Source of the DNA: Chitinophagaceae bacterium | GTDB lineage: Bacteria > Bacteroidota > Bacteroidia > Chitinophagales > Chitinophagaceae | Assembly (NCBI GenBank): GCA_019752295.1 | Contig: JAIEMK010000027.1 | Span: forward strand, 1 to 64,000 | DNA length: 64,000 nucleotides | Direction of reading: 5' to 3' | In this document: piece by piece, positions 1 to 9,083 of the stretch | How positions within the stretch are numbered: position 1 is the first letter of the stretch | Layout: each line of letters begins with the position of its first letter | Notes under the pieces: model-generated | Told to the model about the DNA's origin: nothing | Seen by the model: the letters and a program-made list of their open reading frames with translations, nothing else | Database searches by the model: none | Program-made: the position numbers and the translations under genes

Positions 1-251
1 TCTTTAGTACTGTCGAGCAAACGCTGCAAGCGTTCTTTTTTCAGTTCTTTCAAACTGTCTGCGTACAGAGACTGTTGTTCTTTGTTTCCTGGATATTTCT
101 GCTCAGGACTGGAAAACTGTTTCAGCCAGATATCGGCTTTAGCTTCCATATTGCTTTCATGGCTACGTACGAACCAAGTAAAGGATAATTGATACAGGCA
201 GATCAAAATCAGAGCAATCGCGAAAAAGCGCACTAAACCTTTCAGTTGCAT
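1..251 (-). CDS. secDF: Protein translocase subunit SecDF, N-terminal fragment
   Basis: Partial gene: only the first 83 codons lie in the window and the rest runs off the left edge. The product begins MQLKGLVRFFAIALILICLY, a single N-terminal membrane helix, followed by a hydrophilic lysine- and glutamate-rich stretch. This matches the start of the fused SecD-SecF proteins of Bacteroidota, which use the proton-motive force to help complete export through SecYEG. The ATG at 249-251 is the only sensible start, and a good -7 promoter element lies 34 bases upstream of it. The call rests on the N-terminal signature only, because none of the conserved SecD motifs are in view. Confidence 0.8.
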   Translation of the reverse strand, partial: MQLKGLVRFFAIALILICLYQLSFTWFVRSHESNMEAKADIWLKQFSSPEQKYPGNKEQQSLYADSLKELKKERLQRLLDSTK

Positions 252-284
252 ATTAGTAACGGTTTACAAAATTTTTTAGAGCGG

Positions 285-292
285 CAAAGATA
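285..292 (-). promoter_or_regulatory. Putative -7 element of secDF promoter
   Basis: Read on the minus strand the bases are TATCTTTG, an exact match to the Bacteroidota -7 consensus TAnnTTTG. No clear TTTG -33 element lies 19-21 bases upstream. A 7-bp inverted repeat, GGTAATG (300-306) and CATTACC (314-320), sits in the spacer and could be an operator. Confidence 0.45.
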
Positions 293-357
293 GGGGATTG
301 GTAATGAATAATGCATTACCGTTAACAGTTTGGTTTATAAAGAATGTATTGGGACTC

Positions 358-406
358 AAAAAAGCCAAAAAACGGGTAAAAATGTGGATTTCTACTATTT
401 TTTGGC
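358..406 (-). terminator. Probable terminator of the FKBP gene
   Basis: GCCAAAAAA (364-372) pairs with TTTTTTGGC (398-406). On the minus strand the stem is followed by a run of six T. The 25-base loop is long, so the call is moderate. Confidence 0.45.
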
Positions 407-440
407 CTTAAGAATAGCTTTTATTTGAACCTAGTTTTGA

Positions 441-917
441 TTATTGAACGTCTACCAAGGTAACATCGAAAAATAAAGGGGTATTTGAGGGAATGTTCCC
501 GTTACCGGCACAACCGTAGGCAAGCGATGAAGGTATTACCAGTTTAATTCTTCCACCTTTTTTGATCAGCGGCAAACCAATTTTCCATCCATCAATTAAA
601 GTGTTCAACACCCAACCTGTACCTGTAGGATTCGTTTGGGCATCAAACACAGTTCCGTTAAAGAGCTTGCCTGTATAAGTAATATACACTCTGGAGCTGG
701 TTGTTGGATTAGCCCCTGTTCCCGGATTGATTACTTCGTAAAGTATTCCGGAGCTATGTTCTATATAATTGATAGTGTTGGTGGTACAATAACTAATTAA
801 AGTTGCCCTTTCAGAAGCCACTGTAGCAGGAGTACATCCTGAATCTGCTTTTCCACACGAAATGTTTGCGAAACACACAAATAAAAGAACCATCCAAACG
901 AAAATCAATTTTCTCAT
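441..917 (-). CDS. FKBP-type peptidyl-prolyl cis-trans isomerase, lipoprotein
   Basis: A 158-residue protein with a lipoprotein signal peptide: a hydrophobic stretch ending in the lipobox NISC around residue 21. It is predicted to be lipid-anchored in the envelope. Residues about 55-158 form an FKBP domain, recognisable from VYITYTGKLFNGTVFD, the LIDGWKIGLPLIKKGG segment, and the LAYGC...IPSNTPLFFDVTLVDV ending. FKBPs isomerise prolyl bonds and assist folding of exported proteins. The ATG at 915-917 is directly followed by a typical signal peptide. A terminator-like hairpin follows the gene. The family call is firm; the substrate is unknown. Confidence 0.9.
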   Translation of the reverse strand: MRKLIFVWMVLLFVCFANISCGKADSGCTPATVASERATLISYCTTNTINYIEHSSGILYEVINPGTGANPTTSSRVYITYTGKLFNGTVFDAQTNPTGTGWVLNTLIDGWKIGLPLIKKGGRIKLVIPSSLAYGCAGNGNIPSNTPLFFDVTLVDVQ

Positions 918-952
918 GTATCTGTTTTAATGTTAAGACGCCAATTATATAA

Positions 953-1288
953 CTAAGGCTGCATCTCTTTTTTTAATTCATCCCTTTTTTTTCTGGCAAG
1001 GATTGATAAATAACGCTGTTCCTTCATTTCCCATTGATAGTTCCGATACGTAAAAGCCATAAAAACAGAAAGCCCCATAATGGCAAACAGGAATAAAAAA
1101 GGACTCAGGCTACTGCTCACCTGCATGTCGGCTCTTTGATACCAACCTAAATAAATCACTCCCAAAATGCCAATTCCAATTGCAAATCCTACTGAAAGTC
1201 CTTTCAAAAAAGGGCGCGATGATCTTTTGTTTTTTAGCCTGTTTGCAGTCCAGTATTCAAAAAATAGGGCATCATCATTTTCGAGCAT
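953..1288 (-). CDS. Small two-helix membrane protein of unknown function
   Basis: I do not recognise this 111-residue protein. It starts MLENDDALFFEYW, has a basic stretch, two hydrophobic helices (about residues 30-50 and 63-83), and a charged tail rich in Lys, Arg and Glu. The topology suggests an inner-membrane protein with both ends in the cytoplasm. The frame extends two codons further to a TTG, but the ATG at 1286-1288 is the likelier start. A TAAATTTG -7-like element (minus strand, 1292-1299) lies only three bases upstream, which would make the message almost leaderless. It lies just upstream of the FKBP gene, with 35 bases between them. Confidence 0.6.
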   Translation of the reverse strand: MLENDDALFFEYWTANRLKNKRSSRPFLKGLSVGFAIGIGILGVIYLGWYQRADMQVSSSLSPFLFLFAIMGLSVFMAFTYRNYQWEMKEQRYLSILARKKRDELKKEMQP

Positions 1289-1383
1289 CTGCAAATTTAG
1301 CTAAAACGGTAGAAAATTGTTGCGAGTCGGTAGAGAAATTGGTTTCGTGAAATATTTTTTTATAGCTTAACGCAAAATTTCTT

Positions 1384-2091
1384 ATGAACTGGTTGAAGAA
1401 ATATGGAATATTCCTTTTTCTAATGTTACTCTTATTCCATTGCAGCGCAATCTATTTCGAATGGATTGATATGCGTTTTTATTCCAAGCTCCTGATTATT
1501 CCTTTCCTGATGATTTTGATGGGTGTTAATATGTGGGGAGGAGCTGGCTTGGGTAGTTTTAAAATGCTTCCATTTATTGCCATGCTGGCTTCTTTTACGG
1601 GCGACCTGCTCTTGGGTTTTTCAGATGCACAATTTTTTCTTTGGGGCATGCTGAGCTTTATGGTTACACATATTTGTAATAGCATTTATTTTTTAAAACT
1701 AAATCCGCTACGCTTTAAAAAATCAAAACCTGTATTCATCACTTTCTTGATTTTAGCTTTTTTTAGTTCCATTGTAATTTATACGATCAAGGATAATCTG
1801 GGGGCTTATTTGATTCCGATAATGGTATATATGGTCATCATCGGAGTTATGGCCTGTTTGGCTTCCAACCTTTTGAGTGATGTTGCTTATACTGATTTAG
1901 CCCTGCAATATTTTATTCCCGGAGCAGGCTTATTTGTGATGTCGGATGGAATTTTGGCCCTTAATAAATTTAGTTTGCAAGAGCCATTATTGGATCTGTT
2001 TGTGATGTTGACTTATGGGTTAGCACAGTTATATCTTGCGATGGGTTTCTATAAAACTTACGAGTATAAAATAATGCACGTTGTTAAATAA
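1384..2091 (+). CDS. Lysoplasmalogenase (YhhN family)
   Basis: A 235-residue integral membrane protein with about eight predicted helices and almost no hydrophilic domain. The family signature is visible in segments such as GDLLLGFSDAQFFLWGMLSFMVTH (shown over positions 1600-1670), where conserved Asp and His residues lie within helices, and in the late VMSDGILALNKF motif. YhhN/TMEM86 proteins hydrolyse the vinyl-ether bond of lysoplasmalogens; whether this is the substrate in this organism is not known. The gene is convergent with groL and separated from it by a strong hairpin. Confidence 0.8.
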   Translation: MNWLKKYGIFLFLMLLLFHCSAIYFEWIDMRFYSKLLIIPFLMILMGVNMWGGAGLGSFKMLPFIAMLASFTGDLLLGFSDAQFFLWGMLSFMVTHICNSIYFLKLNPLRFKKSKPVFITFLILAFFSSIVIYTIKDNLGAYLIPIMVYMVIIGVMACLASNLLSDVAYTDLALQYFIPGAGLFVMSDGILALNKFSLQEPLLDLFVMLTYGLAQLYLAMGFYKTYEYKIMHVVK

Positions 2092-2124
2092 AAAATCCCT
2101 GCTACAAAATGCAACAGGGATTTT
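2088..2124. terminator. Bidirectional terminator between lysoplasmalogenase gene and groL
   Basis: AAAATCCCTG (2092-2101) pairs perfectly with CAGGGATTTT (2115-2124), leaving a 13-base loop. A/T tracts on both sides allow it to serve both convergent genes. Confidence 0.8.
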
Positions 2125-2156
2125 ATATTTAGTGGAACGCTCCACAATTGTTTAGA

Positions 2157-3788
<1,632 letters not shown>

Positions 3789-3863
3789 AATATTTTTGGT
3801 TTTGTAATTTTTGAAATGAATTAAAGTATCCTATCGATTTATTCCTAAATCAGTTTGTATACA

Positions 3864-4145
3864 TTAAACAATCGCCAGAATATCGCTTTCTCTCATGATC
3901 AACAAATCCTGTCCTTCAATGGTGATCTCTGTTCCAGCATATTTGCCATACAAAACAGTGTCGCCCACTTTAACAGTCATTGGTTCATCTTTTTTACCAG
4001 TACCGGCAGCAACAACAGTACCACGTTGAGGTTTTTCTTTAGCGGTATCCGGAATAATGATTCCGCCTGCGGTCTTCTCTTCAGCAGCGGCAGGCTTAAC
4101 GATTACTCTGTCATGTAGCGGAGTAACTTGTAATTTTTTAGCCAT
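3864..4145 (-). CDS. groES: Co-chaperonin GroES (10 kDa)
   Basis: A 93-residue GroES of standard length. Visible hallmarks are LHDRVIVKP near residue 10, the mobile loop around [18 protein letters not shown] that contacts GroEL, and the C-terminal [13 protein letters not shown] strand. It caps the GroEL ring. It is the first gene of the groES-groL operon. No CIRCE element (the TTAGCACTC inverted repeat bound by HrcA) was found in the 316-base gap upstream, so heat-shock control, if any, must use another signal. Confidence 0.98.
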   Translation of the reverse strand: MAKKLQVTPLHDRVIVKPAAAEEKTAGGIIIPDTAKEKPQRGTVVAAGTGKKDEPMTVKVGDTVLYGKYAGTEITIEGQDLLIMRESDILAIV

Positions 4146-4461
4146 GTGTGATAGTTTTTTTAATTGATTGAGTAAAATGTACTGATAGTCAACGATAATT
4201 GTGCCAGTAGGCTGAGTTAGGTCAAATTTTCAGAATCCCTCACCCGCGGGGTATGGCAGATACATAGACTGTCAGAAACGGCGCAAAGATGGGGTAAGTT
4301 CCGGAATCGGCAGTGCCAAATTTTCAGACAATTCTTAGATCTGGGCTATTTTGCCCAAGCTGATACTCTTTTCGCAATTTTACAAACTCTGCCGCCTCAT
4401 TTTCATTTTGCAAGGCAAGTCGAAAACAATACCTTCGCGTCTTCCAAATAAGTTCTTATCA
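4146..4461. other. Divergent intergenic region, groES / nusB
   Basis: A 316-base gap between divergent genes. The nusB promoter occupies 4407-4437. On the groES side the only near-match to a -7 element is CATCTTTG on the minus strand (4284-4291), about 140 bases from the start codon. No CIRCE repeat, riboswitch fold or small gene could be supported. Confidence 0.5.
4407..4437 (+). promoter_or_regulatory. Promoter of nusB
   Basis: TTTG at 4407-4410, 19 bases, then TACCTTCG at 4430-4437 (one mismatch to TAnnTTTG). The spacing is ideal for the Bacteroidota primary sigma factor. It sits about 25 bases before the ATG at 4462 and rules out the longer reading frame that begins at 4351. Confidence 0.65.
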
Positions 4462-5397
4462 ATGATCAGTAGAAGAAATATTCGTGTCAAGGTAATGCAG
4501 TTACTCTACATGATAGAGTCGGCCGATACGCCTAATCCGTTTAGCAATCCGGTTGCTCAGTTACAAAAACACTTGGACCAGAGCAGTGAGTTATTTGTTT
4601 ATTTAATTTATTTTGTTACAGAAGTAGCTCGGTATGCAGAAACCAGTTCTGCGCAAAGGGCTGCAAAGAACCTTCCGTCGCAAGCCGACCTGAATGTGAA
4701 TACCAAGATTGCCGGAAACGAAATCCTTTGGCTGATTCTTGAATCCGATAGCTATAAAAAGGCGATCGCACAGTTTAAACCTGAACTGAAGGTGGATCGT
4801 GATCTGCTGAAAAAAGTTTATCAGGCGCTTACTCTTACCGAAAAATATCAGGAATATATTACCGCCCAAAGCAGGGATAAATCAAAGGAAAAAGAAATTC
4901 TAAAATTGATTTTTACAGCGCTGATGCTTCCGAATGAAGATTTTATTACGCATGTGGAAGAGCTTTTCTCGAACTGGGATGATGATGCAGAAATGATGGA
5001 TCAACTGGTTTTGAATTACCTGCACAAACCAGAGTCGTATAACTTACAGGAAATGATTGGTGCAGAAAAATGGGATTTCGCTAAAACACTGCTCACCACT
5101 GCAATAGATAAAAAAGAGTACACAGCAGAACTCATCAAACCTAAACTAAAAAACTGGGACGCAGAACGGATTGCCCTCTTGGATATGATCTTGATGCGAT
5201 TGGGTGTTTGCGAATTATTATTTTTCGAAACCATTCCCACAAAAGTTACGATCAACGAATACATCGATCTTGCAAAAGAATACAGCACGGCTCAGAGTGG
5301 TCAGTTTGTGAATGGTATATTAGATAATATTCACAAAGAATTTGTGGGCAAAGGCGATATTCATAAAGTGAACTTTAAAAATAAATCACAATCTTAG
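4462..5397 (+). CDS. nusB: Transcription antitermination factor NusB
   Basis: A 311-residue protein starting MISRRNIRVKVMQLLYMIES. The NusB fold is at the C-terminal end (about residues 180-300), including DAERIALLDMILMRLGVCELL, the family's central helix, and TKVTINEYIDLAKEYST near residue 255. NusB binds boxA RNA with S10/NusE during ribosomal RNA transcription. The protein is about twice the length of E. coli NusB because of an N-terminal extension, which is the normal arrangement in Bacteroidota. The frame opens at 4351, but a well-spaced promoter at 4407-4437 supports the ATG at 4462. It heads a tightly spaced group with the DUF1573 lipoprotein gene, yajC and coaE. Confidence 0.9.
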   Translation: MISRRNIRVKVMQLLYMIESADTPNPFSNPVAQLQKHLDQSSELFVYLIYFVTEVARYAETSSAQRAAKNLPSQADLNVNTKIAGNEILWLILESDSYKKAIAQFKPELKVDRDLLKKVYQALTLTEKYQEYITAQSRDKSKEKEILKLIFTALMLPNEDFITHVEELFSNWDDDAEMMDQLVLNYLHKPESYNLQEMIGAEKWDFAKTLLTTAIDKKEYTAELIKPKLKNWDAERIALLDMILMRLGVCELLFFETIPTKVTINEYIDLAKEYSTAQSGQFVNGILDNIHKEFVGKGDIHKVNFKNKSQS

Positions 5398-5401
5398 CAG
5401 G

Positions 5402-5887
5402 ATGAAACAGAAATTCATACCCTTATTTCTAGCTTTTTTTACAGTATTTGTTGCCTGTAAAAATCCCAACCCTACATTTAAATTGAGTGAATTTTCTGCG
5501 AAGGACTCTGCCAAATTCACCAAAATTCAATGGATAGATTCTATCATCGATTTTGGCACCATCAAAATGGGAGAGGCTAAGCGTGTTACTTTTAGATTGA
5601 AGAATATTGGAGATAAGCCCCTTTATATTACCAACGTAAGAGCAGGCTGTAGTTGTACGGTACCTGATTATACCAAAGAAGCGATTCCACCAGGTGGGGA
5701 AGGCTTTGTGTTGGGTGAATTTGATAGCAATAAAGCACATCCCGGTGAAGTGCGTAAAAGCATTTTTGTAACTACCAATACCGAAAATGGAGTGAATAAA
5801 ACCCTTTTATTTAATGGAATCATTGAAGATAATCGGAGTCCGTCTGTTACTCCGGGTACACCCATTAAACCTCCGGTTAAAAATTAA
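5402..5887 (+). CDS. DUF1573 domain lipoprotein
   Basis: A 161-residue protein with a lipoprotein signal peptide (lipobox FVAC at about residue 19). The mature part carries a DUF1573 immunoglobulin-like domain. Signatures are IDFGTIKMGEAKRVTFRLKN, NIGDKPLYITNVRAGCSCTVP with the conserved CSC pair, and a PPGGEGFVLGEFDS strand. The C-terminal tail is proline-rich. Such proteins are abundant in Bacteroidota and have no assigned biochemical role. The gene starts four bases after the nusB stop codon, so it is probably co-transcribed with nusB. Confidence 0.85.
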   Translation: MKQKFIPLFLAFFTVFVACKNPNPTFKLSEFSAKDSAKFTKIQWIDSIIDFGTIKMGEAKRVTFRLKNIGDKPLYITNVRAGCSCTVPDYTKEAIPPGGEGFVLGEFDSNKAHPGEVRKSIFVTTNTENGVNKTLLFNGIIEDNRSPSVTPGTPIKPPVKN

Positions 5888-5924
5888 AAAACAACCTTAC
5901 ATTTAAAAAATAAAAATCAAGAAA

Positions 5925-6263
5925 ATGTTCTATTTGAATTCAGTTTTATTAGCAGGAAATCCTCAACAGGGTGGAGGTATGGTTCAGTTGGTAATGATGG
6001 GAGCCATTATTCTGGTGTTCTGGTTATTTATGATTCGCCCGCAGGCAAAAAAAGCAAAAGACCAGAAGAAATTTGTTGATGATATGCAGAAAGGCGATAA
6101 AGTAGTAACCATTGCCGGTATTCATGGTACAATCAACAAAATTAATGAAGACGGCACTTTACAATTAGAAGTTAATCCGGGTAGTTATTTAAAGATTGAA
6201 AAATCTACCATTAGCATGGAATGGACTGCTGCTCTAAACAAACCTGTTGCCGACAAGAAATAA
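5925..6263 (+). CDS. yajC: Preprotein translocase subunit YajC
   Basis: A 112-residue protein with one N-terminal transmembrane helix containing VFWLFMIRPQAKKAKDQKKF, the YajC hallmark, and then a cytoplasmic domain with KGDKVVTIAGIHGTINKI. YajC associates with SecDF and the SecYEG translocon; a secDF gene lies at the left edge of this window but is not linked in an operon. The start lacks a Shine-Dalgarno sequence, as usual here. A strong terminator-like hairpin follows directly and touches the next gene. Confidence 0.95.
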   Translation: MFYLNSVLLAGNPQQGGGMVQLVMMGAIILVFWLFMIRPQAKKAKDQKKFVDDMQKGDKVVTIAGIHGTINKINEDGTLQLEVNPGSYLKIEKSTISMEWTAALNKPVADKK

Positions 6264-6281
6264 TTCTTAATTACAATTCTT

Positions 6282-6318
6282 AAATCCGAAATTCGAGTAA
6301 TTGAATTTCGGATTTTTT
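6282..6318 (+). terminator. Terminator-like hairpin directly before coaE
   Basis: AAATCCGAAATTC (6282-6294) pairs perfectly over 13 bp with GAATTTCGGATTT (6303-6315), with an 8-base loop, followed by TTT and then the coaE ATG. It looks like an intrinsic terminator for the yajC transcript, but the T-tract runs into the coaE start codon. Confidence 0.7.
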
Positions 6319-6930
6319 ATGCTCAAGATCGGATTAACAGGTGGTATTGGTAGTGGCAAAAGTACTGTTGCGAATATCTTTAAGGTATTGGGTATTCCTG
6401 TGTTTGATGCCGATGCTGAGGCGAAACACCTCATGGAAACAAATTCGGTGATGAGAGGAAAGCTGATCACTCAGTTTGGAGAAAAGACATTTAATGGAGA
6501 CCGATTAAACCGAAAATATTTGGCTGATATCGTTTTCAATGACCCCTATCAATTGGATTTGTTAAATGCCATTGTGCATCCTGCAACTTTAGCAGAAGCT
6601 GCTAATTGGTTTACCAAACAAAAAGATGCGCCCTATGCCATTAAAGAAGCCGCTTTGCTTTTTGAAGCCGGTGCCGGCGAAGGATTGGATTTTGTAATTG
6701 GAATTTTTACTCCCCAGCATATACGCATCCAACGTGTCATACAAAGGGATGCTATTACAAGCGATGATGTGATGGCAAGAATTAACCGTCAGGTAGATGA
6801 CACCATTAAAATGCGTTTGTGCGATTTCGTAATCCATAATGATGAGCAGGAATTGTTGATGAAACAAATACTTGTGTTGCACGAGCGATTTATTATTCTG
6901 TCGGAGAACCTGAAACATCAAATAAACTAA
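6319..6930 (+). CDS. coaE: Dephospho-CoA kinase
   Basis: A 203-residue P-loop kinase beginning MLKIGLTGGIGSGKSTVANI, with the Walker A motif GGIGSGKST near residue 8. DADAEAKHLME and AIVHPATLAEA are further family segments, and VIQRDAITSDDVMARINRQ is the lid region. It phosphorylates the ribose 3'-hydroxyl of dephospho-CoA, the last step of coenzyme A synthesis. The frame extends to a TTG at 6301, but the family N-terminus is at the ATG at 6319, immediately after a hairpin. Either the hairpin leaks, or it controls translation of coaE. The next gene starts four bases after the stop. Confidence 0.93.
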   Translation: MLKIGLTGGIGSGKSTVANIFKVLGIPVFDADAEAKHLMETNSVMRGKLITQFGEKTFNGDRLNRKYLADIVFNDPYQLDLLNAIVHPATLAEAANWFTKQKDAPYAIKEAALLFEAGAGEGLDFVIGIFTPQHIRIQRVIQRDAITSDDVMARINRQVDDTIKMRLCDFVIHNDEQELLMKQILVLHERFIILSENLKHQIN

Positions 6931-6934
6931 TCTT

Positions 6935-7261
6935 ATGATTGCTACAACTCCTAAGCCCCCTTATTATGCTGTAATTTTTAGTTCTGAAGTAAATCAAGAA
7001 TTGGAAGGATACAAAGAAATGTCGCAGCAAATGGTTGACCTTGTTAAAACACAACCTGGATATCTTGGCCACGAATCAGCACGTGAAGAATTGGGAATAA
7101 CTGTATCTTACTGGGACAGTCTTGACTCGATCAAAAAATGGAAAGCTGTTTCAGAACATTTACAGGCCCAAAAATTTGGGCGCGAAAAATGGTATCGCGC
7201 TTATAAAACCAGGATCTGTTTGGTAGAGCGGGATTATGGATTCGATAGCGGCTTATTTTAA
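6935..7261 (+). CDS. Antibiotic biosynthesis monooxygenase (ABM) family protein
   Basis: A 108-residue dimeric ferredoxin-like-fold protein. Visible features are YYAVIFSSEVN, VDLVKTQPGYLGHESARE and ITVSYWDSLDSIKKWKAVSEH, which together match the ABM family. Members include heme-degrading enzymes, quinone monooxygenases and many of unknown role; the substrate here cannot be read from sequence. It follows coaE by four bases. Confidence 0.75.
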   Translation: MIATTPKPPYYAVIFSSEVNQELEGYKEMSQQMVDLVKTQPGYLGHESAREELGITVSYWDSLDSIKKWKAVSEHLQAQKFGREKWYRAYKTRICLVERDYGFDSGLF

Positions 7262-7294
7262 ACCCACTTTCAATACTATCTTAAAACGACTTCA

Positions 7295-7663
7295 ATGAAC
7301 AGAAAAACATATCTAATTGCAGTGATAGCTTTGATAGTGTCGGTTGTATTATTTTATTTTTTTGCATTTGAATATATTGTTCCGGGCGCAGCCAAATTAG
7401 CCATACCTTATCAGTGGAAAACAATTCCTATGAAACAAGATACTGCTATCGTTCATTCCTTTTTAGGAACTCCTGCACTAATTCTAAACGATAAAGGAAA
7501 TGTAGAAGAAGAGTGGTATAGGGGATCGAAGAATCAGTTATATATTTTGAAGATCCAATACAATCGGCGATCTAATATTGCTACCGGCTATCAGATAGAA
7601 TACCATTTTGAAAAATGGTTGTTTCACAAAACATTTTTACTCGAAGACAGAAAAATGAACTAA
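7295..7663 (+). CDS. Membrane-anchored protein of unknown function
   Basis: I do not recognise this 122-residue protein with confidence. It has one N-terminal helix (about residues 7-28) followed by a soluble domain that contains HSFLGTP, an EEEWYRGSKNQLYILKIQY strand pair and a basic C-terminus. The LGTP plus WYxG pattern recalls BamE/SmpA-type folds that track small envelope domains, but the match is weak. It lies last in the nusB-to-coaE direction of transcription and ends at a strong bidirectional terminator. Confidence 0.55.
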   Translation: MNRKTYLIAVIALIVSVVLFYFFAFEYIVPGAAKLAIPYQWKTIPMKQDTAIVHSFLGTPALILNDKGNVEEEWYRGSKNQLYILKIQYNRRSNIATGYQIEYHFEKWLFHKTFLLEDRKMN

Positions 7664-7667
7664 TAAA

Positions 7668-7705
7668 AAGCCCAATAGATATTTATTGAATTATCTATTG
7701 GGCTT
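7668..7705. terminator. Bidirectional terminator
   Basis: AAGCCCAATAGATA (7668-7681) pairs perfectly over 14 bp with TATCTATTGGGCTT (7692-7705), with a 10-base loop. It separates a rightward gene from the leftward aminotransferase gene. Confidence 0.85.
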
Positions 7706-7723
7706 CGGCTATTTTATTTTTAA

Positions 7724-8914
7724 TTAGCTCAATTTAGCAAGTGCTTCTTTAATTCTTGCCCATGCCCTTTCGATATTCGGCATGCTGTTGGCAAACGAAA
7801 AGCGAACACAATTAGGTTCACCGAATGCATCACCCATTACAGAAGAAACGTGTGCAGTATTCAAAAGGTACATACTGAAATCAGCAGCATTTTTAATGGT
7901 TTCTGCACCAATTGATTTCCCATAATAATAGCTCACATCAGGAAATACATAAAACGCTCCCTGAGGTTCAAAACATTTGAATCCGGGAATTGATTTTACC
8001 AGTTCTAAAGTTTTAGCCCTTCTTCTGGTAAACTCTTCTGTCATCTCAAATGATGGTTTCAAATCGCCTAGCAATGCTGCTACGCCTGCTTTTTGAGTAA
8101 TTGAACAAGTTCCACTTGTGAATTGACCTTGTAATTTTTCGCATGCTTTTGCGATAGTGGTATTTGCAGCAATATAACCTAAACGCCATCCGGTCATTGC
8201 AAAACCTTTGCTCAAACCGTTGATCAATACAACACGATCTTTTAAATCTGCAAACTGTGCAATACTCTCGTGCTTGCCTTCGAAATTGATATACTCATAA
8301 ATTTCATCCGAAAGAATGATGATGTTTGGATGTTTGCGAAATACTTCTGCCAGACCTTCTAATTCTGCTTTTGAATAAACAGCGCCTGAAGGGTTACAAG
8401 GTGAAGAGAACATGAATACTTTGGTGTTTGCTGTAATGGCTGCTTCTAATTCTGCGGGAGTAGTTTTAAAACCGTTTTCTACCGTGGTTCTGATTTCAAC
8501 AACTTTACCTCTTGCAATCTTTACCAACTCTGAATATGTAACCCAGTAAGGTGTTGGTATAATTACTTCTTCGCCCTCATCAACCAATGCTAAAATGGTA
8601 TTGGCAAGGCTTTGTTTGGCGCCAGTTGATGTAACAATATTCTCGGGTTTGTAATCCAGATTGTTATCTCTTTTTAATTTGGTACAAACTGCTTCTCTCA
8701 GGTCTAAGAAACCCGAAACAGGTGTATAATGACTCCAGTTATCGTTGATGGCTTTGATAGCTGCGTCTTTAATGTGTTGGGGGGTATCAAAATCTGGTTC
8801 ACCTAAGCTTAGGTCAATCACATCAATTCCCTGAGCTCTTAATTCGCGGCCCAATTTGGCCATTTTCAATGTTTCCGGTTCGGCAAAGCGATCTAGTAGT
8901 GAAGAAAGTTCCAT
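7724..8914 (-). CDS. Pyridoxal-phosphate aminotransferase, aspartate aminotransferase type
   Basis: A 396-residue class I/II aminotransferase. Key features are DLSLGEPDFDTP near residue 36, YTPVSGFLDLREA, the cofactor-stacking ITPYWVTY region, SSPCNPSGAVYS with the conserved Asn, DEIYEYINFEG, and the lysine of LSKGFAMTGWRLGY near residue 236 that forms the Schiff base with PLP. The C-terminal CVRFSFANS contains the arginine that binds the substrate carboxylate. Aspartate is the likeliest amino donor, but related enzymes act on other substrates. The gene stands alone. Confidence 0.88.
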   Translation of the reverse strand: MELSSLLDRFAEPETLKMAKLGRELRAQGIDVIDLSLGEPDFDTPQHIKDAAIKAINDNWSHYTPVSGFLDLREAVCTKLKRDNNLDYKPENIVTSTGAKQSLANTILALVDEGEEVIIPTPYWVTYSELVKIARGKVVEIRTTVENGFKTTPAELEAAITANTKVFMFSSPCNPSGAVYSKAELEGLAEVFRKHPNIIILSDEIYEYINFEGKHESIAQFADLKDRVVLINGLSKGFAMTGWRLGYIAANTTIAKACEKLQGQFTSGTCSITQKAGVAALLGDLKPSFEMTEEFTRRRAKTLELVKSIPGFKCFEPQGAFYVFPDVSYYYGKSIGAETIKNAADFSMYLLNTAHVSSVMGDAFGEPNCVRFSFANSMPNIERAWARIKEALAKLS

Positions 8915-9034
8915 AACTGCTTGTTGATTTGTCTTTTTAATTTGGAGTGCGAAGTTCGTTAAAACAATCCAATTTTAGTTCAGTTTTAAAGCAAAATCCG
9001 CGTTGGTGGATATTTAGTGATTATACAAAATATA

Positions 9035-9064
9035 TTTAAAAAGCGTTTGCATCACTTAAATTTG
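9035..9064 (+). promoter_or_regulatory. Putative promoter of L-serine dehydratase gene
   Basis: TTTA at 9035-9038, 18 bases, then TAAATTTG at 9057-9064, a perfect -7 element. The start codon follows 19 bases later. Confidence 0.5.
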
Positions 9065-9083
9065 AAATTCAATTGAGCCTTCT

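Noticed and set aside
4351..4461. Longer nusB start
   Set aside because: The promoter at 4407-4437 lies inside this extension.
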